Shown here in pieces: positions 14,355 through 23,085 of a DNA stretch of 32,191 nucleotides. Position 1 is the first letter of the stretch; each line of letters begins with the position of its first letter. The position numbers and the translations under genes are program-made. The notes beneath the pieces were generated by a model that saw nothing but the letters and a program-made list of their open reading frames with translations, did not search any database and was not told the origin of the DNA. This stretch comes from Draconibacterium orientale. GTDB taxonomy: Bacteria; Bacteroidota; Bacteroidia; Bacteroidales; JAADGE01. The stretch covers positions 1 to 32,191 of the forward strand of contig DYMH01000030.1 of the NCBI GenBank assembly GCA_020721645.1, read 5' to 3'.

Positions 14355-15458
14355 TTAAAGTTTTACGGTAAGTGAAAAAAATGAATATTTATCGTTAAGC
14401 GGAATGAACCGGTAGTTCAGTTTTTCGTCTGTTTCGCGTGCCAAATCAATTAATCCTAAACCTGCACTTCCGGATTCTGTAATACGTCCTTCACGTAAAT
14501 ATTTACGATACATTTCGTTGAGCTCTTCCAAACTCATCGAATTTACTAAATCTATCTGACTTTTTAAATTTTCTGTTTTAGTATTGTCTATATAATTTCC
14601 GGTGCCTATTTCAAAGCGTCCGTTACGTATTCCAATCATAAAAATTCCTTCACGCTCGTTATCGACAACATAGCCATGTTTACTGATATTTTGAAGTATT
14701 TCGACCAAAAAGTGATAAACTTTTTTTTGCATTTTCAACTTCATGCTGTGCATATTGTCTTCCACCATACGTAAAACCGGAGCAACTGCTTCCTGCGAAA
14801 AACTGCCTTTGTGCATCATCAGCACACGTTCCGAGCTTACAAGTTTATGAATTTTTTGGGCGTCATCTATTTTTACATCATTTTCATCAGATTTTGCGGG
14901 TGCATTTTCATCGACCTCTTCACTTTCCAATTTTATTTGCATGAAAAAAATTGAACGTTCGTCGTTGATTTTGACGAAAGCATAAGGCAATTTACCCTTT
15001 GTTTTTCGCACCATTTCGATAAATCCCAAACCGGCTCCGCCTTTTTCGTTGATTTGTTTGTTGGTTAATACCGTTTTGTACAAATCGTTCAGTTCTTTTT
15101 TGTCGGAGGTATTAACGCGGTCTAATTTTTCTTTGACTTGGGCAATTTTATCATTATCAATCAAATTGGCTGAAATAATATAAAATGCTTTGCCCACATT
15201 TCGTGTCATAAAAAAATCAGATTCTTCCGTCGGTTCATCAAAATCTTCGCCATCGGCATATCGGGCGATGTTTTGGAAACTTTCTATCATCAGAAACGAA
15301 AGTTTGTTTCGCAACTTGGAATGCTCTTCGTCCATGTTATTTTTTATCAGCTCGGTAGCCATTGCAAGGGCTGTATTGCTGAAACTTCCGCGATATGTGA
15401 AACTGATTTTATCTCGTTCCAGTACTTGAAAAAATTCGTAAACGGTTTCGGCTGTCAT
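14355..15458 (-). CDS. Tandem-duplicated SiaB-family kinase
   Basis: A 367-residue protein made of two SiaB-like (HATPase-fold) domains, about 1-178 and 200-367, joined by an acidic linker. Each half has the N-box (MIESFQNIARYADG with Glu59 and Asn63; LVEILQNISKHG with Glu253 and Asn257) and the Gly-rich ATP lid (GGAGLGFIEM near 140; GSAGLGLIDL near 330). SiaB proteins are normally a single domain of about 180 residues and phosphorylate SiaC on Ser/Thr. Both halves look catalytically intact; the two are clearly diverged, so the fusion is old. It heads the minus-strand cluster with three SiaC genes. No SiaA-type PP2C phosphatase is adjacent. Confidence 0.85.
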   Translation of the reverse strand: MTAETVYEFFQVLERDKISFTYRGSFSNTALAMATELIKNNMDEEHSKLRNKLSFLMIESFQNIARYADGEDFDEPTEESDFFMTRNVGKAFYIISANLIDNDKIAQVKEKLDRVNTSDKKELNDLYKTVLTNKQINEKGGAGLGFIEMVRKTKGKLPYAFVKINDERSIFFMQIKLESEEVDENAPAKSDENDVKIDDAQKIHKLVSSERVLMMHKGSFSQEAVAPVLRMVEDNMHSMKLKMQKKVYHFLVEILQNISKHGYVVDNEREGIFMIGIRNGRFEIGTGNYIDNTKTENLKSQIDLVNSMSLEELNEMYRKYLREGRITESGSAGLGLIDLARETDEKLNYRFIPLNDKYSFFSLTVKL

Positions 15459-15595
15459 ATTTTTTGCTTATGATACGGTTGTAAATTTAAGATATTGATA
15501 CTTAAATAAGAAATTTTTTTTACGAAATATGATTTTTTGTTGAAAAATGATTTAAAAAGTGATAAATTAAAAGTGAAAAACAGTATTCCTTTTAT

Positions 15596-15701
15596 TATAC
15601 TAAGCACGCTCATAAATTGCGTTTTACAAATTGTTTAACTTTTTGATATTAAAAGTAATCAGCATATCAGCACATCAAAAAATCAACCAATCAAAGTATA
15701 T
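15596..15701. repeat. Exact 106-bp direct repeat, copy 1
   Basis: This stretch, from TATACTAAGCACGCTCATAA to ACCAATCAAAGTATAT, is identical base for base to 19941-20046. It lies between the start of the SiaB-like gene and the stop of RlmD, 32 bases past the RlmD stop on the minus strand. Read on the minus strand it is rich in TGAT and GCTGAT words. It has no open frame and no clear terminal inverted repeats. Confidence 0.95.
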
Positions 15702-15733
15702 ATTCAATATTTTCATTACACTCATTCGTTTTA

Positions 15734-17161
15734 TTATAATTTCACCAAGAGTGCGATATTTTCTACATGGTGTGTGTGCGGAAACATATCAACGGGTTGA
15801 AATTTTACGGTTTTATATTTTTCGCCAAACAATTGAATATCACGAGCTTGCGTGGCAGGATTACAACTCACATAAACAATTTTTTCGGGCTCGGCTTCCA
15901 ATACTGTTTCCACAACTTTGGGATGCAAACCTGCACGCGGCGGGTCGAGCAAAATAATATCCGGTCTGCCTTTTTCTGCAATAAAATTTTGTGTTAAAAT
16001 ATCTTTCATATCTCCGGCATAAAATTCAGTATTCTCGATATTGTTTATTTTTGAATTGATTTTAGCATCTTCGATTGCTTCGGGTACGTATTCTAAACCA
16101 ATGACATGTTTCACATTTCGTGCCACAAAATTTGCAATAGTTCCGGTTCCGGTATATAAATCGTAAACAATTTCCGTGCCTTTAAATTCTGCAAATTCTC
16201 GTATCTTTTTATACAATTGATAAGCCTGTTTTGAGTTGGTTTGATAAAACGATTTTGGACCAACTTTAAACTTCAAACCTTCCATTTCTTCAAAAAAATG
16301 GTCTTTGCCTTTGTACAAAATAATATCCAAATCGAGAATCGTATCGTTGCTTTTGGGGTTGATAACATACATCAAGGACGTAATTTCGGGAAAACGTTCG
16401 GCGATAAAATTTAAAAGCAACTCACGATGTTCTTTCATTTCATTGAAAAAAGATACAATCACCATCACTTCGCCCGAATCAGGCGTGCGAATAATGAGGT
16501 TTCGCAAAAATCCGCTGACTTGTTTGAGGTCGAAAAATTCAAAATCATTTTCGATACAAAAACGTTTCACTTCGTTACGAATTTCATCGGAAGGTTTGGA
16601 TTGCAAAAAACACTCTTCGATATCAAGAACCTTATCAAATCGCCCCGGAATGTGGTAACCCAAAGCATTTTGTGAGTCCGAAACATCGTTTCCCTTTTCG
16701 GCATCGGTGAGCCAACGTTTGTTGGAAAAAGTGTATTCCAATTTGTTTCGATAGTGTGTCAATTCTTCCGAGCCAAGTATGGGTAAAACCTCGGCATCAG
16801 TAACCTTTCCAATCCGTTTGAGGGTTTCAACAACTTGCCGGTGTTTGTAAAAAAGCTGGTCGGTATAACTGAGATTTTGTCGTGTGCAACCTCCGCAAAC
16901 ATCAAAATGTTTGCAGAAAGGCTTCGTTCGTTTTTCGGAATAATGTATAAATCGAACAGGTTTTGCTTCGCGATAATTTTTTTTTCGCTTCACAACCTGA
17001 ATATCAACCACATCGCCCGGAACTACATTGTTTACAAAAACTGTCAATTCGCCGCTTTCGGCATTTGAATTTTTAATTTTAGCAACTGCTTTTCCTTCAA
17101 TAGCTAAATCGATAATTTCGATGTTTTCGTAAATCGGATATTTATTATTATAATGTCTCAT
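15734..17161 (-). CDS. rlmD: 23S rRNA (uracil-C5)-methyltransferase, RlmD type
   Basis: A 475-residue class I SAM methyltransferase of the TrmA/RlmD group. An N-terminal TRAM RNA-binding domain (about 12-70) is followed by the iron-sulfur cluster cysteines Cys83, Cys89, Cys92 (CKHFDVCGGC) and a fourth in DIEEC. The SAM part has VYDLYTGTGTIANF, the LLDPPRAGLHP motif, and the catalytic cysteine Cys433 in VYVSCNPATQARD. It adds a methyl group to a uracil of 23S rRNA (U1939 in E. coli numbering). In Bacteroidota a single gene often stands for this family, so the exact target could also be the RlmC or RlmCD site. It diverges from YgiQ. Confidence 0.88.
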   Translation of the reverse strand: MRHYNNKYPIYENIEIIDLAIEGKAVAKIKNSNAESGELTVFVNNVVPGDVVDIQVVKRKKNYREAKPVRFIHYSEKRTKPFCKHFDVCGGCTRQNLSYTDQLFYKHRQVVETLKRIGKVTDAEVLPILGSEELTHYRNKLEYTFSNKRWLTDAEKGNDVSDSQNALGYHIPGRFDKVLDIEECFLQSKPSDEIRNEVKRFCIENDFEFFDLKQVSGFLRNLIIRTPDSGEVMVIVSFFNEMKEHRELLLNFIAERFPEITSLMYVINPKSNDTILDLDIILYKGKDHFFEEMEGLKFKVGPKSFYQTNSKQAYQLYKKIREFAEFKGTEIVYDLYTGTGTIANFVARNVKHVIGLEYVPEAIEDAKINSKINNIENTEFYAGDMKDILTQNFIAEKGRPDIILLDPPRAGLHPKVVETVLEAEPEKIVYVSCNPATQARDIQLFGEKYKTVKFQPVDMFPHTHHVENIALLVKL

Positions 17162-17284
17162 ATAATTTCTTTAAAAAGGATTGAATGCTTCGACTAATAA
17201 AAAACAAATATAGATATGTTCGGACAATTAATCGAAAAAGAAATTTTCGTTTACTTTGATAGGACAAATTTTGCTGATAACATT

Positions 17285-17292
17285 TATCTTTG
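17285..17292 (+). promoter_or_regulatory. Bacteroidota -7 box (TATCTTTG) for ygiQ
   Basis: Exact TAnnTTTG, 20 bases before the TTG start at 17313, in the 151-base gap between divergent RlmD and YgiQ. It predicts a very short leader. No -33 TTG at proper distance was found. Confidence 0.55.
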
Positions 17293-17312
17293 TAAAATAA
17301 AATCAGAATAAA

Positions 17313-19142
17313 TTGAACAAAACATATCAACTCACCGATTTTCTTCCCACCACACTCAAAGAAGTACAATTACATGGTTGGGACGAATTAGATGTTATTC
17401 TTTTTTCGGGCGATGCCTATGTGGACCACCCCGCTTTCGGTGCGGCGGTTATCGGGCGAATATTGGAGGCAGAAGGACTTCGGGTGGCAATTGTTCCGCA
17501 ACCGAATTGGAAAGACGATTTGCGTGATTTCAAGAAATTGGGAAAACCTCGCTTATTTTTTGGCGTTACTTCGGGAAATATGGATTCGATGGTAAATCAT
17601 TACACGGCAAATCGCCGTCTGCGTTCCGATGATGCGTACACTCCGGGCGGAATTGCAGGATTTCGCCCCGATAATGCTACAATTGTTTATACGCAAATTT
17701 TGAAAAAATTATTCCCCGATACACCTGTTGTTTTAGGCGGAATTGAAGCGTCGCTGCGACGTTTGACGTATTATGATTATTGGGAAGATAGACTGCGACC
17801 CTGCATTTTGGCAGACAGCAAAGCAGACCTGCTGGTTTACGGCAACGGCGAAAATGCCGTCATCGAAATTGCACGCCTGCTTGCGAAAGGTGTTGAATTT
17901 CCCCAAATTCAAACCGTTCCGCAAACTGTTTTTCTCGTCGATGAAGACGAAAAAACAGCAGGCAATAAAAGTTTGGAAACACGCCTGCTGCATTCTCACG
18001 AAGAATGTTTGGCCGACAAAATTAAATTTGCCGAAAACTTCAAACATATTGAAATTCAGAGTAACAAACTTCATGCCAAACGTCTTATACAAAAAGTACA
18101 AAATAAGTCGATAATTGTAAATCCGCCGTACAGCAAGCTTTCTGAGAAAGAAGCAGATAAGGTTTACGATTTGCCTTACACTCGATTGCCGCACCCAAAA
18201 TACGAAAAACGAGGAAAAATTCCTGCTTATGAGATGATTAAATTCTCGGTGAACACACATCGAGGGTGTTTCGGTGGTTGCAGTTTTTGTACTATTTCGG
18301 CACATCAAGGAAAATTTGTGATTAACAGGTCCGAAAAATCTATTTTGAATGAAGTTGATGAAATTACAAAGATGTCCGATTTCAAAGGACATATCACCGA
18401 TTTGGGCGGACCTTCGGCAAATATGTACCGAATGCAAGGACACGATTTATCGATTTGCGAAACCTGCGAACGCCCATCGTGCATTTTCCCTAAAATTTGT
18501 AAAAACCTGAATACCAATCACGATGCTTTAACGGATTTATATCAAAAAGTGAGAAAAAATCCTTTGGTAAAAATGGCAACTATCGGAAGCGGAATACGTT
18601 ACGATTTGCTGATTGATGCCGAAAATCAAATAAAGGGAGATAAATTGCGTTATGCCGAAGAATTGATTAAATACCATGTTTCCGGTCGCCTCAAAATTGC
18701 CCCGGAACACACGGCAGAACGAGTGTTGAAAACGATGCGTAAACCATCGTTCAAATTGTTCTATATTTTCAAAAAAGTGTTCGACAAAATCAACATCGAA
18801 AACGGTACAAAACAACAATTGATTCCGTATTTTATTTCGAGCCACCCCGGAAGCACCGACGAAGATATGGCAGAATTAGCCGCCGAAACGAAAGCTCTGA
18901 ATTTTCGCCTCGAACAAATCCAAGACCTCACTCCCACTCCGCTCACAGCGTCATCGGTTATGTATTACTCAGGCGTTCACCCCTACACGCTCGAAAAAGT
19001 TTACACGGCACGAACGAAAGAAGAAAAACTTTCGCAACACATGTTTTTCTTTTGGTACAAAAGCGAATTTAGAAATCAGATTATGAAAAAATTACAAGCT
19101 CTCAACCGAAAAGATATTATTGCAAAACTTTTTTCAAAATAA
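17313..19142 (+). CDS. ygiQ: YgiQ-family radical SAM protein
   Basis: A 609-residue protein. The start is TTG at 17313: the family N-terminus (LTDFLPTTLKEVQLHGWDEL, then SGDAYVDHPAFG) begins directly after it and no ATG is near. An N-terminal cobalamin-binding-like region precedes the radical SAM core, whose cluster cysteines are Cys319, Cys323 and Cys326 (GCFGGCSFC). A second Cys group (CETCERPSC..C) follows around 390 and may bind another cluster. The end EHTAERVLKTMRKPS and SSHPGSTDEDM are typical of the family. Its reaction is not established. The length is full and the gene stands alone. Confidence 0.9.
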   Translation: MNKTYQLTDFLPTTLKEVQLHGWDELDVILFSGDAYVDHPAFGAAVIGRILEAEGLRVAIVPQPNWKDDLRDFKKLGKPRLFFGVTSGNMDSMVNHYTANRRLRSDDAYTPGGIAGFRPDNATIVYTQILKKLFPDTPVVLGGIEASLRRLTYYDYWEDRLRPCILADSKADLLVYGNGENAVIEIARLLAKGVEFPQIQTVPQTVFLVDEDEKTAGNKSLETRLLHSHEECLADKIKFAENFKHIEIQSNKLHAKRLIQKVQNKSIIVNPPYSKLSEKEADKVYDLPYTRLPHPKYEKRGKIPAYEMIKFSVNTHRGCFGGCSFCTISAHQGKFVINRSEKSILNEVDEITKMSDFKGHITDLGGPSANMYRMQGHDLSICETCERPSCIFPKICKNLNTNHDALTDLYQKVRKNPLVKMATIGSGIRYDLLIDAENQIKGDKLRYAEELIKYHVSGRLKIAPEHTAERVLKTMRKPSFKLFYIFKKVFDKINIENGTKQQLIPYFISSHPGSTDEDMAELAAETKALNFRLEQIQDLTPTPLTASSVMYYSGVHPYTLEKVYTARTKEEKLSQHMFFFWYKSEFRNQIMKKLQALNRKDIIAKLFSK

Positions 19143-19245
19143 TTTTATTAAAATGAAACAATTATTTAATTTTTTTATTGTTAAGTTTACATTTCAAACG
19201 GGGAAGCTGAAAACCTTAGAGTAGGCAAAATATCACAATATAAAA

Positions 19246-19866
19246 ATGAAAAATTTATTGAAAACCTCAATTTTAGTAGTATTGATTGCACTTTCAATCG
19301 AAACTTTCGGGCAAACAGACCAAGGAAAATTTCTGTTAGGCGGTGCCAGCGACATGACAACCGTGTTCGGCAAAAATAAATATAAAGACAACAATTCGAG
19401 TAATGACAGTTATTCGTATTTGAATTTCAATTTCAGTCCTCAAATTGGATTTTTTGTAATTGATAATTTAGCAGTCGGAGCAAGTCTTCCTATTTCATTT
19501 AATTCTATGGAAGAATCCAATGATGACCCTGACAAATACAAATATTTTTCAGCAGGTTTTGCACCTTTTGTTCGATACTATATTGGTAGTGGAAAAATTA
19601 AACCTTTCGGTTATACCGGTATTGGATTTGGAAGTACAAAAAACACCCATGATTCGAGCTTAGGCAACACAACAACAACTAAATATGGCTATTTTTCTTT
19701 TGAATTAGGTGCCGGTGCAGCATTTTTTATCAACGACAATGTTGCTTTGGATTTGGGTTTAGGTTTTAATTCTTATGCGACAAAAGCCAAAGAAGATAAT
19801 CCAGATGATATGAGAAGTATTACAACCGGTTTTGGTTTAAATATTGGAGTTACCGCATTATTTTAA
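19246..19866 (+). CDS. Small outer-membrane beta-barrel protein
   Basis: A 206-residue protein with a signal peptide (MKNLLKTSILVVLIALSIETFG, cut near 22) followed by alternating hydrophobic strands: LGGASDMT, YLNFNFSPQIGFFVIDNLAVGASLP, FAPFVRYYIG, PFGYTGIGFGS, YFSFELGAGAAFFINDNVALDLGLGF and a final GLNIGVTALF with terminal Phe. This is the usual eight-stranded OmpA/OmpX-like barrel of the 'outer membrane beta-barrel' superfamily in Bacteroidota. No periplasmic domain is present. Function unknown. It is followed by its own terminator. Confidence 0.85.
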   Translation: MKNLLKTSILVVLIALSIETFGQTDQGKFLLGGASDMTTVFGKNKYKDNNSSNDSYSYLNFNFSPQIGFFVIDNLAVGASLPISFNSMEESNDDPDKYKYFSAGFAPFVRYYIGSGKIKPFGYTGIGFGSTKNTHDSSLGNTTTTKYGYFSFELGAGAAFFINDNVALDLGLGFNSYATKAKEDNPDDMRSITTGFGLNIGVTALF

Positions 19867-19908
19867 TCAGAAATTTTGATAGCACATTTTCTGTTTATTT
19901 AAGTGAAA

Positions 19909-19939
19909 AAAAGGACGTTTCGAGTTGAAACGCCCTTTT
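19909..19939 (+). terminator. Terminator of the small barrel protein gene
   Basis: AAAAGG-A-CGTTTC (from 19909) pairs with GAAACG-C-CCTTTT (to 19939), a 12-bp stem with one A/C mismatch and a five-base loop, ending in T residues. It lies 43 bases after the stop. The 106-bp repeat copy 2 begins two bases beyond it. Confidence 0.8.
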
Positions 19940-19940
19940 C

Positions 19941-20046
19941 TATACTAAGCACGCTCATAAATTGCGTTTTACAAATTGTTTAACTTTTTGATATTAAAAG
20001 TAATCAGCATATCAGCACATCAAAAAATCAACCAATCAAAGTATAT
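19941..20046. repeat. Exact 106-bp direct repeat, copy 2
   Basis: Identical to 15596-15701 and in the same orientation, about 4.3 kb away. It fills the space between the terminator of the plus-strand barrel gene and the stop codon of the TonB receptor, starting one base past that stop on the minus strand. Confidence 0.95.
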
Positions 20047-20047
20047 T

Positions 20048-22453
20048 TTAGAAATTATATCGTAAAGAGAGGATAAAATTTCGCCCCGGAGCAACAATAC
20101 CGGAACTGTAAGGTCGATAACGTTGGTCGGTTAAATTTTCGAGACCTGCACTTGCATTCAAATTTTTGGTAATTTGAACCATGGCTTTAAAATTGAGGGT
20201 GTACCATGCGGGTGAATATGGATTTCCGTCAGCATCAATTGCATAAATTTCAGGTTTTCCTTTTTCTTCTTCGGGCATCTCGTTGAATTTTTTCGCTCCG
20301 CTGTAAATTGCATATAACTGCAAACTGATTTTCCCCGAATTATAGCTCAATTTAGAAATGCCAAACCATGGCGGAGCATGTCGCGAAGGACTTTTTGTTC
20401 CGTTATCGAGCTCTTCTTCGCCGATTTGATAATTGAAATCCGACGAAATACCAAAACCCTGCGGCAATTTAATTTCTATTCCGGCTTGAACGCCGTAAAC
20501 ATTGGCAACAGCGGCATTTTGAATTGCTTGCACACGGCTCATCTCCCCGTCGTACATGATGCTGTCTAAACCATTGAGTGTGAAATCTCGGCGTACCATG
20601 GCATTTTTTAAAATAGTATAATATCCGGTGAGGTCGATTTTCAAAAAATTACCGAACATTTTAGCCGCACTTGCATCAATATTGTAAGCATATTCAGCTT
20701 CGAGATTTGGGTTTGGAACAGTAACCGCACCGGGTTCGGAATCGAACACCTTGCCAATATCATCAACATTAGGCGAACGAAATGCAGTTGCGGCATTCAG
20801 GCTGAAAACCCACTTGTCTGTCGGTCGAAAAACAAAGCCCAAACTGCCGGTGAGCGATCCATTATTTAGTTCGGCTTTGGTAAACGGAAATGGATAGAAA
20901 GTGGTATCGAAATCGGCATCTAAGTTAAATTGATTGTACCGTAATCCGGCTTGTATGAGCAACTTATCGGTCATTTGATATTGATCTGAAAGATAAACCC
21001 CAAAAGATGCCCAAGTAGATTGAGGATATCGACTTGCACCCGGCATTTTTTCGTTTGTGTCGATATTTTCATCGACACCCGAAGAAGCGACATTATTTAA
21101 AATCATTTCAAAACCATAAAACAGATTATTTTTTGTCCCCAAAGATTTTGTAAAATCGAGATTGCCCGAATAGGCATCAACTTTTTCGATACGTGTTTCG
21201 CGTTCCGGTTTATTCATATCGCGGCTGATACGACTTTCTTCAAAATATTGCTGAGCCAAACGCAAGCTGACTTGGTCGAAAAGGAGATAATTTTTAGAAT
21301 GTGTGATGTTTAAATTATTCATCGTCCACTTTTGCGGACCGTAAGCCCATTCGCCGTAGCGAGGAAGTCCATTTTTATAGCGGATATGGCGGTCGTAGCG
21401 TGAGTATTCTGATGTTTCGGAATAATGAAAACCGTACTGCAAATCCCAATTTTCGTTGGGGCGAAATCGGAGTTTCTGCATCATATTGATTTGAGAATAT
21501 CCCGAAGGGCGTTGAGTTTTTGGGTCATCGTTTGTAACAACAACGTCCAAACTGTCGATACGTTGCACATAAAAAGGTCGCAAATATTCGTCGGGTCCGT
21601 TGCCTCCCATACGCAAATCGCCGTAATCGTTTGAACTGATACTTGTTACCGAAGCCCATTTTTTCCAACCAAGTCCAACATCGAAATGAGCTGTTTTTTC
21701 GTTATTGGCAGAAGCGTATCGTGTTGCGATATTACTCGTTATCAGAGGTTTATCATTGAGCGAAACTTGCGGTGTAAGGGTTTGAAAACTCATCACTCCG
21801 CCAATGGCATCGCTTCCGTAAATAACAGAACCCGGACCGAAAAAGATTTCGGTATTTTCTAATGCGAATGGGTCGAGCGAAATAACATTTTGCAAATTTC
21901 CGCTTCTGAAAATTGCGGTATTCATACGAACGCCATCCACGGTATATAAAAGTCGATTTGTTGCAAACCCACGAATCATTGGGCTTCCGCCGCCTTGCTG
22001 GCTTTTTTGAATAAACACTTTTCCGGAAACGTTCAGTAAATCGGCTGCTGTTTGAGGATTTTGAAGCATGATTTCTTTTGTTCGTAAGGAAATGATTTTT
22101 GAGGGCACGTTTGCGGTGGTTTGATTCCAACGGGTTGCCGAAACTACGACATCATCTAAGCTGATATTTGAAGGCAACATTTGAAATTTGAAAGACAGAC
22201 TTTCTAATTCCACAAATGATTTTATTTCGGTTTGAAAACCCGGTGAATGAATTTCAATTTTTTCGGCAGATTTAAAAGCCGAAATATCTGCTTGCCCTTG
22301 CACATTTGTACTTGCTTCTGCCTTGGGCTTGTTACTTCTTAAATTAACAGCTTGCAGAAGTTCTCCCGTTTCAACATTTATTACGGTTATTGTTTGCGAA
22401 AAGGCAAGCCGAACCATGCTCATAAAAATGAGCGAAAATATAATTTTTTTCAA
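20048..22453 (-). CDS. TonB-dependent receptor, haemoglobin/haem-type
   Basis: A 801-residue outer-membrane receptor. The start is a TTG at 22453, supported by the KK-plus-hydrophobic signal peptide that begins there (cut after FSQ near residue 20). Residues 21-95 form a carboxypeptidase-regulatory-like domain, then the plug starts at about 100 with DVVVSATRWNQ. The plug text MIRGFATNRLLYTVDGVRMNTAIFR and GPGSVIYGSDAIGGVM fits the haemoglobin/transferrin/lactoferrin receptor group. The barrel runs to the final LSLRYNF. It imports a large ligand, perhaps haem or another metal chelate, driven by TonB. It is last in a minus-strand run with an unknown small exported protein and an FAD enzyme, which does not itself prove the substrate. 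Confidence 0.87.
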   Translation of the reverse strand: MKKIIFSLIFMSMVRLAFSQTITVINVETGELLQAVNLRSNKPKAEASTNVQGQADISAFKSAEKIEIHSPGFQTEIKSFVELESLSFKFQMLPSNISLDDVVVSATRWNQTTANVPSKIISLRTKEIMLQNPQTAADLLNVSGKVFIQKSQQGGGSPMIRGFATNRLLYTVDGVRMNTAIFRSGNLQNVISLDPFALENTEIFFGPGSVIYGSDAIGGVMSFQTLTPQVSLNDKPLITSNIATRYASANNEKTAHFDVGLGWKKWASVTSISSNDYGDLRMGGNGPDEYLRPFYVQRIDSLDVVVTNDDPKTQRPSGYSQINMMQKLRFRPNENWDLQYGFHYSETSEYSRYDRHIRYKNGLPRYGEWAYGPQKWTMNNLNITHSKNYLLFDQVSLRLAQQYFEESRISRDMNKPERETRIEKVDAYSGNLDFTKSLGTKNNLFYGFEMILNNVASSGVDENIDTNEKMPGASRYPQSTWASFGVYLSDQYQMTDKLLIQAGLRYNQFNLDADFDTTFYPFPFTKAELNNGSLTGSLGFVFRPTDKWVFSLNAATAFRSPNVDDIGKVFDSEPGAVTVPNPNLEAEYAYNIDASAAKMFGNFLKIDLTGYYTILKNAMVRRDFTLNGLDSIMYDGEMSRVQAIQNAAVANVYGVQAGIEIKLPQGFGISSDFNYQIGEEELDNGTKSPSRHAPPWFGISKLSYNSGKISLQLYAIYSGAKKFNEMPEEEKGKPEIYAIDADGNPYSPAWYTLNFKAMVQITKNLNASAGLENLTDQRYRPYSSGIVAPGRNFILSLRYNF

Positions 22454-22479
22454 GGTAATATTTTTTTTAAATTTATTAA

Positions 22480-22487
22480 CAAAAATA
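22480..22487 (-). promoter_or_regulatory. Possible -7 box (TATTTTTG) for the TonB receptor
   Basis: CAAAAATA on the plus strand reads TATTTTTG on the minus strand, an exact TAnnTTTG, 26 bases before the TTG start at 22453. It would let the receptor be transcribed apart from the two genes upstream. The motif is short and AT-rich, so chance is possible. Confidence 0.4.
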
Positions 22488-22532
22488 GTATCCGAACTGA
22501 TTATGTGTTCGGAAAAAGCAAACTGTTATTTG

Positions 22533-23066
22533 TTAATAAAATTTGGGGGGAGGAATCGGAGGATTTTGTGTATGAGTTTTGCAAATATCTTTATAAAAAA
22601 AAATGTTTGTATTTGAGTTACAAACAATGGGTTTCCAAAAAAATAAATCTGAAAAATATAAAGATTTTAAAAAGTTAAACAGTCGAATTGTGTTTTCGTT
22701 TTGGTTTCGGCTGTCGTTTCCCAAAGCCAAATCAACAAATTCAATAATGGTTTTATTGAGTTGCGTTTCCGCATTGTCGGCAAAACAAGTAAATACAAGT
22801 GTATCTCCCTTTGTTTCAATGTTCACAATATCAAACATTTGCCGGTTGTATTCAAATTCTTTGTCGTGTTTCCAACGAAGTTGTTGATGTGAATCGGCTT
22901 TACTTATTTTTATTACAATCAAATGTTTTGGCTGCAAATTCGGAACAATGTATTTAATGATTTGTTGTTGATGGTGAAATTTTTTTAAATTAATAACAGA
23001 ATATGTTGCAACAAGTGGAGCTGCAATTGTAAAAAGAAGTAATATGCTGATAATTCTGTTTTTCAA
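22533..23066 (-). CDS. Unknown small exported or membrane-anchored protein
   Basis: A 177-residue protein starting at a TTG (23066), the only start that keeps the N-terminal hydrophobic segment NRIISILLLFTIAAPLVATY. After it come HHQQQI, a predicted alpha/beta part with WKHDKEFEYNRQMFDIV and DTLVFTCFADNAETQLN, and a Pro-rich tail (NPPIPPPK). I do not recognise a named domain. I recall similar proteins next to TonB receptors in Bacteroidota, so an accessory role in that uptake system is plausible. It starts 19 bases after the stop of the FAD enzyme. Confidence 0.65.
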   Translation of the reverse strand: MKNRIISILLLFTIAAPLVATYSVINLKKFHHQQQIIKYIVPNLQPKHLIVIKISKADSHQQLRWKHDKEFEYNRQMFDIVNIETKGDTLVFTCFADNAETQLNKTIIEFVDLALGNDSRNQNENTIRLFNFLKSLYFSDLFFWKPIVCNSNTNIFFYKDICKTHTQNPPIPPPKFY

Positions 23067-23085
23067 TGTATTAATAATTGCGAAC

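Noticed and set aside
17733-18443. A 236-residue minus-strand frame opposite ygiQ
   Set aside because: It lies wholly inside the well-supported radical SAM gene and its translation shows no domain pattern.
19153-19224. A 23-codon frame (MKQLFNFFIV...) before the small barrel gene
   Set aside because: It is short and AT-rich with no ribosome site or similarity that I can recognise; chance is the simplest explanation.
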